In this document: piece by piece, positions 45,486 to 54,367 of the stretch
How positions within the stretch are numbered: position 1 is the first letter of the stretch
Layout of the letters: each line of letters opens with the position of its first letter
Source of the DNA: a virus
DNA length: 57,535 nt
Virus record (IMG/VR): IMGVR_UViG_3300047564_002687
Location: 1-57,535 of that record
Reading direction: 5' to 3' (one strand)
Program-made: the position numbers and the translations under genes
Notes under the pieces: generated by a model
Databases searched by the model: none
Seen by the model: only the letters and a program-made list of their open reading frames with translations
What the model was told of the DNA's origin: nothing

Positions 45486-45836
45486 ATGTCAGCAGTTCCG
45501 ATTAATTTAACTATAGAGTCTGGTTCCGACTGGGCAGTTGAGTTCAATCTTCGTGACGAGAACGGAGATTATATTGACCTGACTGGATATAGTTTAAGTT
45601 GTAAAATGGCAAGAAACTATACAACGACAACAAAGTATAGTTTAAATCCTCAGATCATAACTCCTGCCACTGGTCTTATAAAACTATCAATGCCTAATAC
45701 TGGTGGAACTTTAGTCACTAAAACACAAGATCTGAAACCAGGAAGATATCTTTGGAATTTATTAATCACCAATCAAGGTGGAGATACTGATAGAGTTATA
45801 GAAGGCGTAGTTGTAGTCAAACCAGGAGTTCTATGA
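45486..45836 (+). CDS. Small beta-sandwich structural protein, 116 residues
   Basis: The product starts MSAVPINLTIESGSDWAVEF, then NLRDENGDYIDLTGYSLSCK, a layout like the N-terminal domain of phage receptor-binding or upper baseplate proteins (I..GSDW....L.D..G...DLTGY). It ends GRYLWNLLITNQGGDTDRVI EG. It overlaps the next gene by 4 bases (ATGA). I infer an attachment or capping role; no direct family match. Confidence 0.7.
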   Translation: MSAVPINLTIESGSDWAVEFNLRDENGDYIDLTGYSLSCKMARNYTTTTKYSLNPQIITPATGLIKLSMPNTGGTLVTKTQDLKPGRYLWNLLITNQGGDTDRVIEGVVVVKPGVL

Positions 45837-46114
45837 AATACCAAGTTACATTGAGCGGCAACAATAATTACAATGTAACTCTACCAAGAGTAGATAGAAA
45901 AAAATTAGTTGATGTTGATACTACTCCTCCAGGGACAGATTTTGGAGATGTTAGTTTATCTGGACTTGGAGATGTGGATTCTTCAAACAAACAAGACAAT
46001 TATGTTTTAATTTGGAATGCCACTACACAGAAGCATGAGTATATTCCAACATCTGAAGTATTGGATCGTGCTGATGGTATTGATGACGACTCCACCAGTT
46101 ACGGAACTTATTGA
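45833..46114 (+). CDS. Small structural protein with SLSGLGDV motif, 93 residues
   Basis: The product has MKYQVTLSGNNNYNVTLPRV, then SLSGLGDVDSSNKQDNYVLI and WNATTQKHEYIP. The GLGDVD...YVLIWN..T..HEYI pattern is common in cyanophage fibre-like proteins, where it links a fibre shaft to another domain. It is coupled to the gene before it. The acidic C-terminus (DGIDDDSTSYGTY) is short. Confidence 0.65.
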   Translation: MKYQVTLSGNNNYNVTLPRVDRKKLVDVDTTPPGTDFGDVSLSGLGDVDSSNKQDNYVLIWNATTQKHEYIPTSEVLDRADGIDDDSTSYGTY

Positions 46115-46118
46115 TTGA

Positions 46119-46125
46119 ATAAATA
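46119..46125 (+). promoter_or_regulatory. Late promoter motif ATAAATA
   Basis: AATAAATA lies 4 bases after the stop at 46114 and 31 bases before ATG 46157. Confidence 0.6.
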
Positions 46126-46156
46126 CAAATAGTCAAAGTATAATTGGGAACGTTAG

Positions 46157-47725
46157 ATGGCAGCACCTAGACTTCAACTTAAAAGGGGAACTACTGCCCC
46201 AGGTTCAATCTTTTATGAAGCAGAACCAATTGTAAGATACAACAGCGGTATCACAGAACTTCACATTGGAGATGCTGGTGGCACTGGAACTGGTGCTGGA
46301 ACGATTGTGGCATCGGAATCAGCTTATGCTGCTGTATCTCAGATGCTTGTTGCTGCCAGTTCTGCTGGTTCAGGTGAAGTAAGAATTTATGAAGATACTG
46401 ACGAAGTTGGATCAAATTTTGTAACTCTTAAAGTTCCAGCTCTTGCTGCTAGTTATATTCTCACTCTTCCAGAAAATGATGGAGATAATGGTCAGTTCTT
46501 AACCACAAATGGTTCTGGTCTTCTATCATGGACAACTGCTTCCATTACAAGTTTCACAACATTTGCTGTTGGTGGAACAGCAGCAACTTCAGGAACTGAT
46601 AATATTGTTGCTGATACTTCTGGTGATACTTTCACATTTGCCGAGGGAGAAGGCATTAATCTGTTTACTAATGCTACAACAGATACCCTAACAATTTCTG
46701 CTGAGTTAGCAAGCACAACCAATCCTGGTGTGGCATCTTTTGCTGCCGCTGACTTTGACGTAAGTGTTGGTGGTGAAGTTACAATCGCTGCTAATGCCGT
46801 TGCTCTTGGAACAGATACAACTGGTGACTATGTTGCCACAGTAGCTGTTACAGCAAATGGTGGTATTTCTACTACTGGAGCAGCAACTGGGGAAGGTATA
46901 GCTCACTCATTAGCATTAGATATTGATGGCATGACCGATATCGGAACTGCCCTTGCTGACGCAGATTTGATTGCTGTTGATGATGGTGGTGCTGGAACTA
47001 ATCGTAAAGCAGCAGTAACAAGAGTTGCTGATTATACCTTTAGTAAGGTAAGTGGTGATATTACTATTGCTGCTGGTGGCGCAGCAACAATTGCTGCTAA
47101 CTCAGTTGCTCTTGGAACTGATACAACTGGTAACTATGTTGCTACAATTACAACTTCAGCAACAGGTGGTCTGACTGGTGGGGCTGCTGGTAGTGAAGGA
47201 ACTGCTATTACTCTTGAACTCAAGAATAATGCTAACCTAACAAACAACACAGTTCTAAAGTGGAATGCCACTGCCGACGAACTAACAAATGGAATTATTA
47301 CTGATGATGGTTCTACCGTAACTATTGGTGGTAACTTAACGGTTAATGGAACTACAACTACCGTTAATACAACCAACACAGTTATTTCTGATGCTCTGAT
47401 TGAGTTAGCAAATGGATCAACTGGTGCCCAAGCAGCAACTAGAGATTCTGGTATCGTAATTGAGCGTGGAACTGATAGCAATATCTTCTTCGGTTATGAC
47501 GAAGGTGTTGATGTATTCGTAGCAGGAACCACAACAGCAACTGGTGCTACCAATGGTGATGTTGCTCCAACTCCAATTGCTTTCCTTGCTGGAGCATTTA
47601 ATGTAACTGACACTGCTGGAACTAACCAAGCAATCGTAAGTTACCTTGCTGCTGACGGACTCTTCACTGGTGCTGCTGCTGGTAGATATCTACAAAACGT
47701 AACAGTTGATTGTGGAGTATATTGA
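46157..47725 (+). CDS. Fibre-like structural protein with internal repeats, 522 residues
   Basis: The N-terminus (MAAPRLQLKRGTTAPGSIFY, EAEPIVRYNSG ITELHIGD) is the LKRG...P...E...IGD domain found at the head of phage tail fibres. VALGTDTTGDYVATVAVTA recurs as VALGTDTTGNYVATITTSA about 300 bases on, marking a duplicated shaft unit. Near residue 400, GGNLTVNGTTTTVNTTNTVI is a common fibre motif. Gly, Thr and Ala dominate. It has its own late promoter. The target receptor cannot be told. Confidence 0.75.
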   Translation: MAAPRLQLKRGTTAPGSIFYEAEPIVRYNSGITELHIGDAGGTGTGAGTIVASESAYAAVSQMLVAASSAGSGEVRIYEDTDEVGSNFVTLKVPALAASYILTLPENDGDNGQFLTTNGSGLLSWTTASITSFTTFAVGGTAATSGTDNIVADTSGDTFTFAEGEGINLFTNATTDTLTISAELASTTNPGVASFAAADFDVSVGGEVTIAANAVALGTDTTGDYVATVAVTANGGISTTGAATGEGIAHSLALDIDGMTDIGTALADADLIAVDDGGAGTNRKAAVTRVADYTFSKVSGDITIAAGGAATIAANSVALGTDTTGNYVATITTSATGGLTGGAAGSEGTAITLELKNNANLTNNTVLKWNATADELTNGIITDDGSTVTIGGNLTVNGTTTTVNTTNTVISDALIELANGSTGAQAATRDSGIVIERGTDSNIFFGYDEGVDVFVAGTTTATGATNGDVAPTPIAFLAGAFNVTDTAGTNQAIVSYLAADGLFTGAAAGRYLQNVTVDCGVY

Positions 47726-47746
47726 TAAATAATAGTAATTACTATT
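47725..47746 (+). promoter_or_regulatory. Late promoter ATAAATA followed by a perfect 16-base palindrome
   Basis: ATAAATA (47725-47731) overlaps the stop of the preceding gene. AATAGTAATTACTATT (47731-47746) is a perfect inverted repeat that starts on the last promoter base and spans the expected transcription start. The next ATG is at 47754. Confidence 0.6.
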
Positions 47747-47753
47747 ATTCGTT

Positions 47754-47960
47754 ATGAACCAAGTTCAAGTAGATTACGCCCTTCTGGTTGAGGTGATGAC
47801 GGAGAAACTCTCTGCTCAACTCAACCAGATTGTTGCTTTAGAGGCAAGAATTAGAGCGTATGACAAAGCACTTACAGAGGCATTAAATAATGCCCCAGAA
47901 GCGAAAACCCCTTCCCGTAAAAAATCTGTAAATACAGAACAGGATGCTGGGACATATTGA
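47754..47960 (+). CDS. Small coiled-coil protein with basic tail, 68 residues
   Basis: The product MNQVQVDYALLVEVMTEKLS, then AQLNQIVALEARIRAYDKAL, forms an amphipathic helix. A Pro/Lys/Arg segment follows (KTPSRKKSV). It lies between two fibre-like genes with its own late promoter. Its role is not known; chaperone or connector is possible. Confidence 0.65.
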   Translation: MNQVQVDYALLVEVMTEKLSAQLNQIVALEARIRAYDKALTEALNNAPEAKTPSRKKSVNTEQDAGTY

Positions 47961-47981
47961 ATTCCTACATAGGCAAATTAA

Positions 47982-48506
47982 ATGGCAACACCAAAAGTTC
48001 AGGTATTAAGATCAGCAGTTCCAGATAAAGTTCCAACTACATCACAACTAGATCCAGGAGTTGTAGCCATCAACACATACGATGGCAAGATGTATTTTAA
48101 AAAAACTCAAGGGGCTGTTGAGACAGTCGTTGAGGTTGGAGCATCAGATGTTCGTCTAACTGAGTGTAAAGTTCTGGATGACATTTCAGGATCTTTCAAT
48201 GGAGTCACAACTCAGTTTACAATCTCATCATCAACATTAAAGTTTTTAAATACAGAAGTTAACACAGAAGGAAGATTGTTAATTTCTGTGGGTGGTGTAA
48301 TTCAGGCACCAGACCCAACACAATCTGCTGGTTTTTTCATCAGTGGTGGGACAGATACAATTACTGACCCAATTAAAATTAATTTTGTGGAAGCTCCAAA
48401 AGCAGGTCAAGAATTCTTTGGAATTGCTTTTGGTCTCAACTCTCCCCCAGAACAGGTGAGTATTCCAGAAGAAAGAATTATTGCTTACTCTCTAATTTTA
48501 GGATGA
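47982..48506 (+). CDS. Fibre-associated structural protein, 174 residues
   Basis: The N-terminus (MATPKVQVLRSAVPDKVPTT, then SQLDPGVVAINTYDGKMYFK) is the L.PG.VA.NT.DGK.YFKK domain often found at the head of phage fibres. The middle (ITGSFNGVTTQFTIS-like, here GSFNGVTTQFTISSST) and LLISVGGVIQAPD are typical of fibre or decoration proteins of T4-like cyanophages. It has no separate late motif; the 970-residue gene begins 6 bases after its stop. Confidence 0.7.
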   Translation: MATPKVQVLRSAVPDKVPTTSQLDPGVVAINTYDGKMYFKKTQGAVETVVEVGASDVRLTECKVLDDISGSFNGVTTQFTISSSTLKFLNTEVNTEGRLLISVGGVIQAPDPTQSAGFFISGGTDTITDPIKINFVEAPKAGQEFFGIAFGLNSPPEQVSIPEERIIAYSLILG

Positions 48507-48512
48507 TTTAAA

Positions 48513-51425
48513 ATGGCAAAAAGAAAAGAAGAACAATGGGTATTTGATGCTAGTGCTAAGACAGTAAAGATTCCTGGTCACATTGAAACTCACGATCTCT
48601 TGATGATTGTGAATGCTACTTCTGGTATTATTATTGCCAACCAATTTGATCCTGGCAAAGGATGGACAAGATCACATGGTCACATTTATCCTGGTGATGT
48701 TGGATTTCCCGATCCAGATTTTCCATGGTCAATTGATGGCACCTGCACCTTCACTCTAGACTATGATACCACATCAATGAGTGACGATGACGAACTCTCA
48801 ATTTATATTGAGGATGAACGTCACGGAGTTAAAACCAGACCATTTGATTTTGGCACAGACGCTATTGAGCGTATGAGAGTTGCCAATCCAGAATCACTTA
48901 TTGACGCTGACTTTGAATATGGATTACAAGCAACCAAGTGGCACAACTTAGGTCTTCACAATAATTATCCATCATTTTACGAAACTCCTGGTGTTAGTCT
49001 TGAGGTAACTAATATAACATCTGGAGGCACTGGTGGTGGTATTACTTATTCAGAAATTACCGTTACTGTAACTGCCGATTCTCCTCCAGTTGGAGCATCC
49101 ATTTCTGTGTTTGGTTTAACTAATGGATTAGCAGAAGGTTTGTTTATTGTATTAACTAGCACAGCAACTACATTTACTTACCAAGCAAAAGGATTGATAG
49201 CAGCAGGATCAATTATCACACCGTATACAACCGTTAAGGAAGGTGGTGTATTTACTGGGGCACCATTACCAATAACTTCAATGTCTGGTAATGGCGTTGG
49301 GGGTTTAGTGACAGTTAATTTTACAAACAATCATGGGTTATTTCCAGGAGCACCAATCACAGTTGTTGATACTACAGCAGGAACACAATCTCATGAAGGA
49401 AGTTTCTTTGTTCAAACAGTCGTAGATGCTGATACGATCATTTATAATGCTGGACAGAACGTAACTAACGGCGCTATTACTACAACTAATATTTCGTTAT
49501 ATGCTCGTAATGATAGTTTCTTTATTCACCGTCCATTTGATGGTGGTGTGTTAATGGGTGCTACATTACCAGCATATGGTTTACAGGCAATTCGTCAAAC
49601 AAAGAGATACTTCCGTTATCAGTCTGGTAAGGGTATGTTGTTCTCCACTGGAACATTATTTTGTCCAGTGTTTGATGTCCAATCAATAACTTATTCAGCT
49701 CCAAATATTACAATCACAACTCAAATTGAACATGGTTTACAACCAGGAGCAACAATAAAATTATATGGAGTTACATCAGCAAATTATGAAGGTGATTATG
49801 TTGTAACAGCAGTTACGAGTGATGTAGCATTTACTGTTGCTGCTGGCGGCACTGCTCCCACGGTGACTCCTGCTATTCTTGAAGATCAACCTCGTATAGC
49901 AGTAGTAAATTGGATAGGTTCTTCTGTAAGGACTGGAATGTTTGATGATACAAACGGAGTATTCTGGGAGTTTGATGGTCAAACATTATATGTTGTAAGG
50001 AGATCTTCTACTTTCCAATTAGCAGGAACAGTTGCTGTAACTAACGGATCTCATATTGTAACTGGAACAACAACTAGATTTGAAGACCAACTAAAAGTTG
50101 GTGATGCCATCACAATTCGTGGTCAGAAATATGTGGTGACTACTATCACTTCCCAAACAATATTAACAATTTCTCCAGAGTATAGAGGTTCTACTCAGTC
50201 TGGTGGAGGAATAAAACCGACAATTGTTCGTGAGTTGAGAATTCCGAGCACAGAATTCAACTACGATAAGTTGGATGGGGAGGGACCATCTGGATACAAT
50301 ATTCGTCTTTACAAAATGCAGATGATGGCAATTCAGTGGTCCTGGTATGGTGCTGGATTTGTTGACTTTATGGTTCGTGGTCCTCTTGGCGAATTTATCA
50401 CAGCACATCGTATGCCAGGCAACAATGTAAACGATGAAGCATATATGAGAACTGGTAACTTACCTGCTCGTTATGAAGTTATTAACGAAGCAGCAAAAGA
50501 TAAATTGGCTGTAGCATCTGGAACAACTGGAAATCTTACATTAGTAAATGCTTCTCGTTTTCCATCTGGTTCGGCAACTTATCCTGCTTATGTATTAGTT
50601 ACTGGCAATATTGCTGGTTCGGTATTTCATGAAGTGATTTCATATACAGGTAAAACTGGTAACGATTTAACGGGGACAACAAGAGCAACGACATTCAGTC
50701 AATTTTTAACTGGTGCTTCCAGAACATTTGGTGGCACAACAACAGCAAGAAACCACCCAGCGGGATCCAGTGTAATTTTATTGAATACAAGTTGTGCTCC
50801 AACAATTTCTCACTGGGGTTCTGCTGTAATTATGGATGGAGGATACGATAAGGATGCTGGATACTTGTTCAACATTGCTGATTTCAACCTTAGTGTTGCT
50901 GGCAACTCAACAGAAACAGTTCTTCTATTCCGTCTCGCTCCATCAGTAAGTAATACTTTACCTGGATTACTTGGAGATAGAGAAGTAATTAATAGGTCAA
51001 TTATTCAGTTGGTTGAACTTGAAGTTCAGGGCGATAGATCTCTAGAAATTGCTGGAGTTATTAATCCTTCCAATAATTTAAGTGCTTTAACTTGGCGAAA
51101 TGCCTCTAGTCAACAACTTGGTGTACAAGGAGTAAGTGGTGGCCCAGCCGTATTCCAACCATCATTTGCTCAATATATTCCGAATAGTGTTTTTACAGAC
51201 CCACCAACGGATGGAGAAGTTATCTTTAGATATATTACTCCACCATCAAGAGCAAACAAAGCTACATTTGATTTGACAAGTGTTAAAGCACTAGAAAATG
51301 GAATTATTGGTGGTAATGGAACATATCCAAATGGTCCAGAAGTTCTTGCTATTGTAGTTTCTTGTAAAGATGCTCAGGCAGCAACGATTGACTTCTCACT
51401 TAAGTGGACGGAGGCACAGGCATAA
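48513..51425 (+). CDS. Large virion structural protein, 970 residues
   Basis: The product starts MAKRKEEQWVFDASAKTVKI, then PGHIETHDLLMIVNATSGII. It carries RPFDFGTDAIERMRVANPES and later KLDGEGPSGYNIRLYKMQMM, AIQWSWYGAGFVDF. Equivalents of these two segments occur in the truncated protein at 56830, so the two are paralogues. HGL-type modules lie at about 49060-49190, 49300-49450 and 49700-49850, and a YTGKTGNDLTG module at about 50626-50790. It is probably a fibre or baseplate decoration. It overlaps the next start by one base. Confidence 0.75.
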   Translation: MAKRKEEQWVFDASAKTVKIPGHIETHDLLMIVNATSGIIIANQFDPGKGWTRSHGHIYPGDVGFPDPDFPWSIDGTCTFTLDYDTTSMSDDDELSIYIEDERHGVKTRPFDFGTDAIERMRVANPESLIDADFEYGLQATKWHNLGLHNNYPSFYETPGVSLEVTNITSGGTGGGITYSEITVTVTADSPPVGASISVFGLTNGLAEGLFIVLTSTATTFTYQAKGLIAAGSIITPYTTVKEGGVFTGAPLPITSMSGNGVGGLVTVNFTNNHGLFPGAPITVVDTTAGTQSHEGSFFVQTVVDADTIIYNAGQNVTNGAITTTNISLYARNDSFFIHRPFDGGVLMGATLPAYGLQAIRQTKRYFRYQSGKGMLFSTGTLFCPVFDVQSITYSAPNITITTQIEHGLQPGATIKLYGVTSANYEGDYVVTAVTSDVAFTVAAGGTAPTVTPAILEDQPRIAVVNWIGSSVRTGMFDDTNGVFWEFDGQTLYVVRRSSTFQLAGTVAVTNGSHIVTGTTTRFEDQLKVGDAITIRGQKYVVTTITSQTILTISPEYRGSTQSGGGIKPTIVRELRIPSTEFNYDKLDGEGPSGYNIRLYKMQMMAIQWSWYGAGFVDFMVRGPLGEFITAHRMPGNNVNDEAYMRTGNLPARYEVINEAAKDKLAVASGTTGNLTLVNASRFPSGSATYPAYVLVTGNIAGSVFHEVISYTGKTGNDLTGTTRATTFSQFLTGASRTFGGTTTARNHPAGSSVILLNTSCAPTISHWGSAVIMDGGYDKDAGYLFNIADFNLSVAGNSTETVLLFRLAPSVSNTLPGLLGDREVINRSIIQLVELEVQGDRSLEIAGVINPSNNLSALTWRNASSQQLGVQGVSGGPAVFQPSFAQYIPNSVFTDPPTDGEVIFRYITPPSRANKATFDLTSVKALENGIIGGNGTYPNGPEVLAIVVSCKDAQAATIDFSLKWTEAQA

Positions 51426-52723
51426 TGGCTGAATTATCAAGGTCACAGATTTTAAAAAATCCAGAAGTATTAGGCACTGGAACTTCTGGAGCACAGATTA
51501 TTCTTCATGATGGAGATGAATCCAATCATGTAGCACTGAAAGCGCCAGATACTATCACAACTAATTTCACTCTCACATTCCCAGCAAACGATGGCACTGC
51601 TAATCAGTATCTACAAACTGATGGCAATGGCATAATGAGTTGGGTAACTGCTGGTCTTCAGACACCTGGAGGAGCAGAAGGATATATTCAATACTACAGC
51701 TCTGGGACATTTGCTGGTGCTGCTGGAGTTACTACAGATGGCGTTCATCTTACTCTAAAGGCAGCAGGGGAAGTTAGATTTGCTGATACCGATAGCAGTA
51801 ACTATGTTTCTTTCAAAGCACCAGGAACAGTTGCTGCTAATAGAGCATACACACTTCCAGCAACGATTGGATCCGTTGGTCAGGTATTAAAAATTGCTAC
51901 TGGTGCCACGGCAACGGCAGCAACACTTGAATGGGCAGATGATTTACAGGCAGCAGGTTCTTCTACTGCTAGTGGTGCTGCTGGATCTGTTCAGTTATCT
52001 GATGGTGCTGGTGGTTTCACAAGCGATGTAAATATCACTTACAATACAACAACTGATGTATTAACTTTGGGTGGTAGTTTAACATCTGGAGCAATTACAG
52101 TTGACAACCTTTCTATTGACTTAAATACCATTTCATCTTCTTCGGGAGATATTATTTTAAGTCCCAATGTAGCAACCAGTGTTTTTGGAAACAAACCATT
52201 AAGATTCTATGATTCTGATAATAGCAACTATGTTGGTATTCAATCTGTTGCTACTTTACCAGGAAATTATACCTTAACTTTGCCAAGTCAATTAGGACCA
52301 GCAGATGACATCATGACAATTGATGCTACTGGAAATTTATCATTTATTAATAATTTTAGAACTATTAATTTTATTATTGATGGTGGTGGGTCTGTAATTA
52401 CAGCTGGCGTTAAAGGATTCGTAATTGTTGATTTTGATTGTGAAATTTTACAATGGACAATTCAATCCGATCTTCAGGGAAGCATTGTTGTTGATGTTTG
52501 GAAGAAAGCATATGCTTCCAATACTGCTATAACATCAACAAATAGCATTTCTACTTCAGCAAAACCAACTTTGTCTAATTCATTCGCAAACCAAAATACA
52601 TCATTGTCTGGAAACTGGTCAACGTTGACAATTTCTGCTGGAGATGTTTTGGCATTTAACGTAGAAGCAACACCAGCAACTGTTACATTAGTTACAATAG
52701 CACTTAAAGTAAGAATGACTTAA
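51425..52723 (+). CDS. Fibre-like structural protein, 432 residues
   Basis: The product starts MAELSRSQILKNPEVLGTGT and contains several copies of a shaft-type unit: LHDGDESNHVALKAPDTITT, FADTDSSNYVSFKAPGTVAA and RFYDSDNSNYVGIQSVATLP, each followed by (Y/F)TL(T)(F/L)P. These (D)SxNYVxxKAP...TLP units are typical of cyanophage fibres. The frame is open a little upstream of ATG 51425, but TAATG at 51423-51427 couples it to the gene before it. The C-terminal 130 residues form a separate beta head. Confidence 0.75.
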   Translation: MAELSRSQILKNPEVLGTGTSGAQIILHDGDESNHVALKAPDTITTNFTLTFPANDGTANQYLQTDGNGIMSWVTAGLQTPGGAEGYIQYYSSGTFAGAAGVTTDGVHLTLKAAGEVRFADTDSSNYVSFKAPGTVAANRAYTLPATIGSVGQVLKIATGATATAATLEWADDLQAAGSSTASGAAGSVQLSDGAGGFTSDVNITYNTTTDVLTLGGSLTSGAITVDNLSIDLNTISSSSGDIILSPNVATSVFGNKPLRFYDSDNSNYVGIQSVATLPGNYTLTLPSQLGPADDIMTIDATGNLSFINNFRTINFIIDGGGSVITAGVKGFVIVDFDCEILQWTIQSDLQGSIVVDVWKKAYASNTAITSTNSISTSAKPTLSNSFANQNTSLSGNWSTLTISAGDVLAFNVEATPATVTLVTIALKVRMT

Positions 52724-52736
52724 TAGGAGGTATATT

Positions 52737-53510
52737 ATGGCTTGGGGTTTAGGTGGCACTCTCACTGGCGTGTCCACTACTTATCTAGGTGTTGCTACCG
52801 TAAGAGGTGGATCAAACCCACCAACAAACTGGACAATTCCATTGCCAGCTGGATCTGCTACTGGTGATTTAATTTTATTACAAATACAAACTTACGGGGT
52901 AAATGCTTCTCCACCAGTTCCACAAAATCCAACTGGTTGGACACAACTAGCATTAATTAATAATGGACCAACATTGACTAACCATAGACATTATTATGGA
53001 TATATAAGGAGAACAGCATCAACTACAAATCCAGTAGTATCCTTTACAGGAACTGGAACTACGAATAATAGTGGAGATAGTTACGTAGCAAGAACTATCG
53101 CTTTTCGTCCTGGTGCTGGGTTTACTTGGGATATTGATGTAACTGGAACAGCATCAACTAATGCTTCAACAAACGCTATTGGACCAGCAACAGGTATTAC
53201 TCCAACAACATTAACTGGCGGAGCAAGCACTTTAGTTGTGGGAAGTTTTGGTAAACCGAACGACATTGCTTCAACTAACTTAGTTACTTTAGCACCAACC
53301 AATTTTACAGCAAACTTGGTAGAAACTACAACTGGATTGGATGCTGGAGCAGTTCATATTCATAGATTAAATGCTCCACAAGCAGCAACAGGAAACTTGA
53401 CAGTTGCTGATACTGGCAACGCTCAGGTTGGTGCTTCTATTCTCGTCAGTTTTAAAGAGGTTGCTATTGCTCCTGTTGGTGGTAGTAGATCCTTTGCTGT
53501 TATCTGTTAG
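52737..53510 (+). CDS. Beta-rich structural protein, 257 residues, with strong ribosome site
   Basis: TAGGAGG sits 7 bases before ATG 52737, the strongest ribosome site in this block. The product is Gly/Thr/Ala-rich and shows a lectin-like beta layout: WTIPLPAGSATGDLILLQIQ, PTGWTQLALI, HYYGYIRRTA, then TIAFRPGA and STLVVGSFG. Similar folds occur in phage and bacterial surface proteins. It may be a capsid or tail decoration or a receptor-binding tip; this is inferred. A late promoter for the neck genes follows its stop. Confidence 0.7.
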   Translation: MAWGLGGTLTGVSTTYLGVATVRGGSNPPTNWTIPLPAGSATGDLILLQIQTYGVNASPPVPQNPTGWTQLALINNGPTLTNHRHYYGYIRRTASTTNPVVSFTGTGTTNNSGDSYVARTIAFRPGAGFTWDIDVTGTASTNASTNAIGPATGITPTTLTGGASTLVVGSFGKPNDIASTNLVTLAPTNFTANLVETTTGLDAGAVHIHRLNAPQAATGNLTVADTGNAQVGASILVSFKEVAIAPVGGSRSFAVIC

Positions 53511-53517
53511 ATAAATA
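53511..53517 (+). promoter_or_regulatory. Late promoter motif ATAAATA before gp13
   Basis: ATAAATA starts on the base after the stop at 53510 and lies 21 bases before ATG 53539. It would start the gp13-gp16 message. Confidence 0.65.
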
Positions 53518-53538
53518 CTTAAAAAGTAGGTTGTAAGA

Positions 53539-54366
53539 ATGGCTCAACCATCAACTCGGGCAGAGTTTACCGATTATTGCCTGAGAAAACTTGGAGCACC
53601 AGTATTAGAAATCAATGTTGACGATGATCAAGTTGATGATCTGATTGATGATGCTGTTCAATTTTATCAGGAGTATCACTTTGATGGTGTTGAGAAAATG
53701 TATCTCAAGCATAAGTTAACTGCTGAGGAGATCACAAGATTTCAGGAATCAAATCAAAACACATTAGCACCAAACGATACTCCACCTCCAACTACGGATG
53801 ATACTTGGGAAGAGAGAAATAACTTTCTTCAAGTTCCGGATCATGTAATTGGAATCTCTCAGGTGTGGGGACTATCAAGTAGCACCATTCGTGGTAGTTT
53901 GTTTAGCATTGAATATAGAATATTTCTAGATGATTTGTATTCGTTTGGATCAGTTGATCTTTTAAATTATTATATGGTCAAGCAATATCTTGAAAGTATT
54001 GATATGATTATCAATAGCGGTTCTCTTGTTGGATTCAGATTTAACAAGAGACAAGATAGACTTTACATTGATGTTGATCCATCCTTCTTAACTGAAGATA
54101 ACTATCTAATCATTGAGTGCCATCGTGCTCTCAATCCAGCATCATGGTCTCAGGTTTGGAATGATTCATTCCTTAAGAAGTATGCGACTGCTCTCATCAA
54201 AAGGCAGTGGGGTCAGAACATGATCAAGTTTAATAATGTTCAACTTCCTGGTGGAGTTACCATGAATGGTCGTCAATTATTTGAAGACGGCAATACTGAA
54301 GTTCTTGCTCTGGAAGAAAAGATGATGACACATTATCAACTCCCACCTCTAGACATGATAGGTTGA
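53539..54366 (+). CDS. gp13: Neck protein gp13
   Basis: This 275-residue product (T4 gp13: 309) starts with FTDYCLRKLGAPVLEINVDD and has DQVDDLIDDAVQFYQEYHFD, NFLQVPDHVIGISQVWGL and a KKYATALIKRQWGQNMIKF helix, in the usual gp13 order. gp13 and gp14 form the neck that seals the portal after DNA packaging and joins the tail. gp14 follows after one base. The best support is the run gp13-gp14-gp15-gp16 in T4 order. Confidence 0.92.
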   Translation: MAQPSTRAEFTDYCLRKLGAPVLEINVDDDQVDDLIDDAVQFYQEYHFDGVEKMYLKHKLTAEEITRFQESNQNTLAPNDTPPPTTDDTWEERNNFLQVPDHVIGISQVWGLSSSTIRGSLFSIEYRIFLDDLYSFGSVDLLNYYMVKQYLESIDMIINSGSLVGFRFNKRQDRLYIDVDPSFLTEDNYLIIECHRALNPASWSQVWNDSFLKKYATALIKRQWGQNMIKFNNVQLPGGVTMNGRQLFEDGNTEVLALEEKMMTHYQLPPLDMIG

Positions 54367-54367
54367 T

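Noticed and set aside
46157-47725. Duplicated VALGTDTTG segments as a recent gene duplication
   Set aside because: The units lie in one fibre shaft and differ in most third positions; such repeats are normal for fibres.
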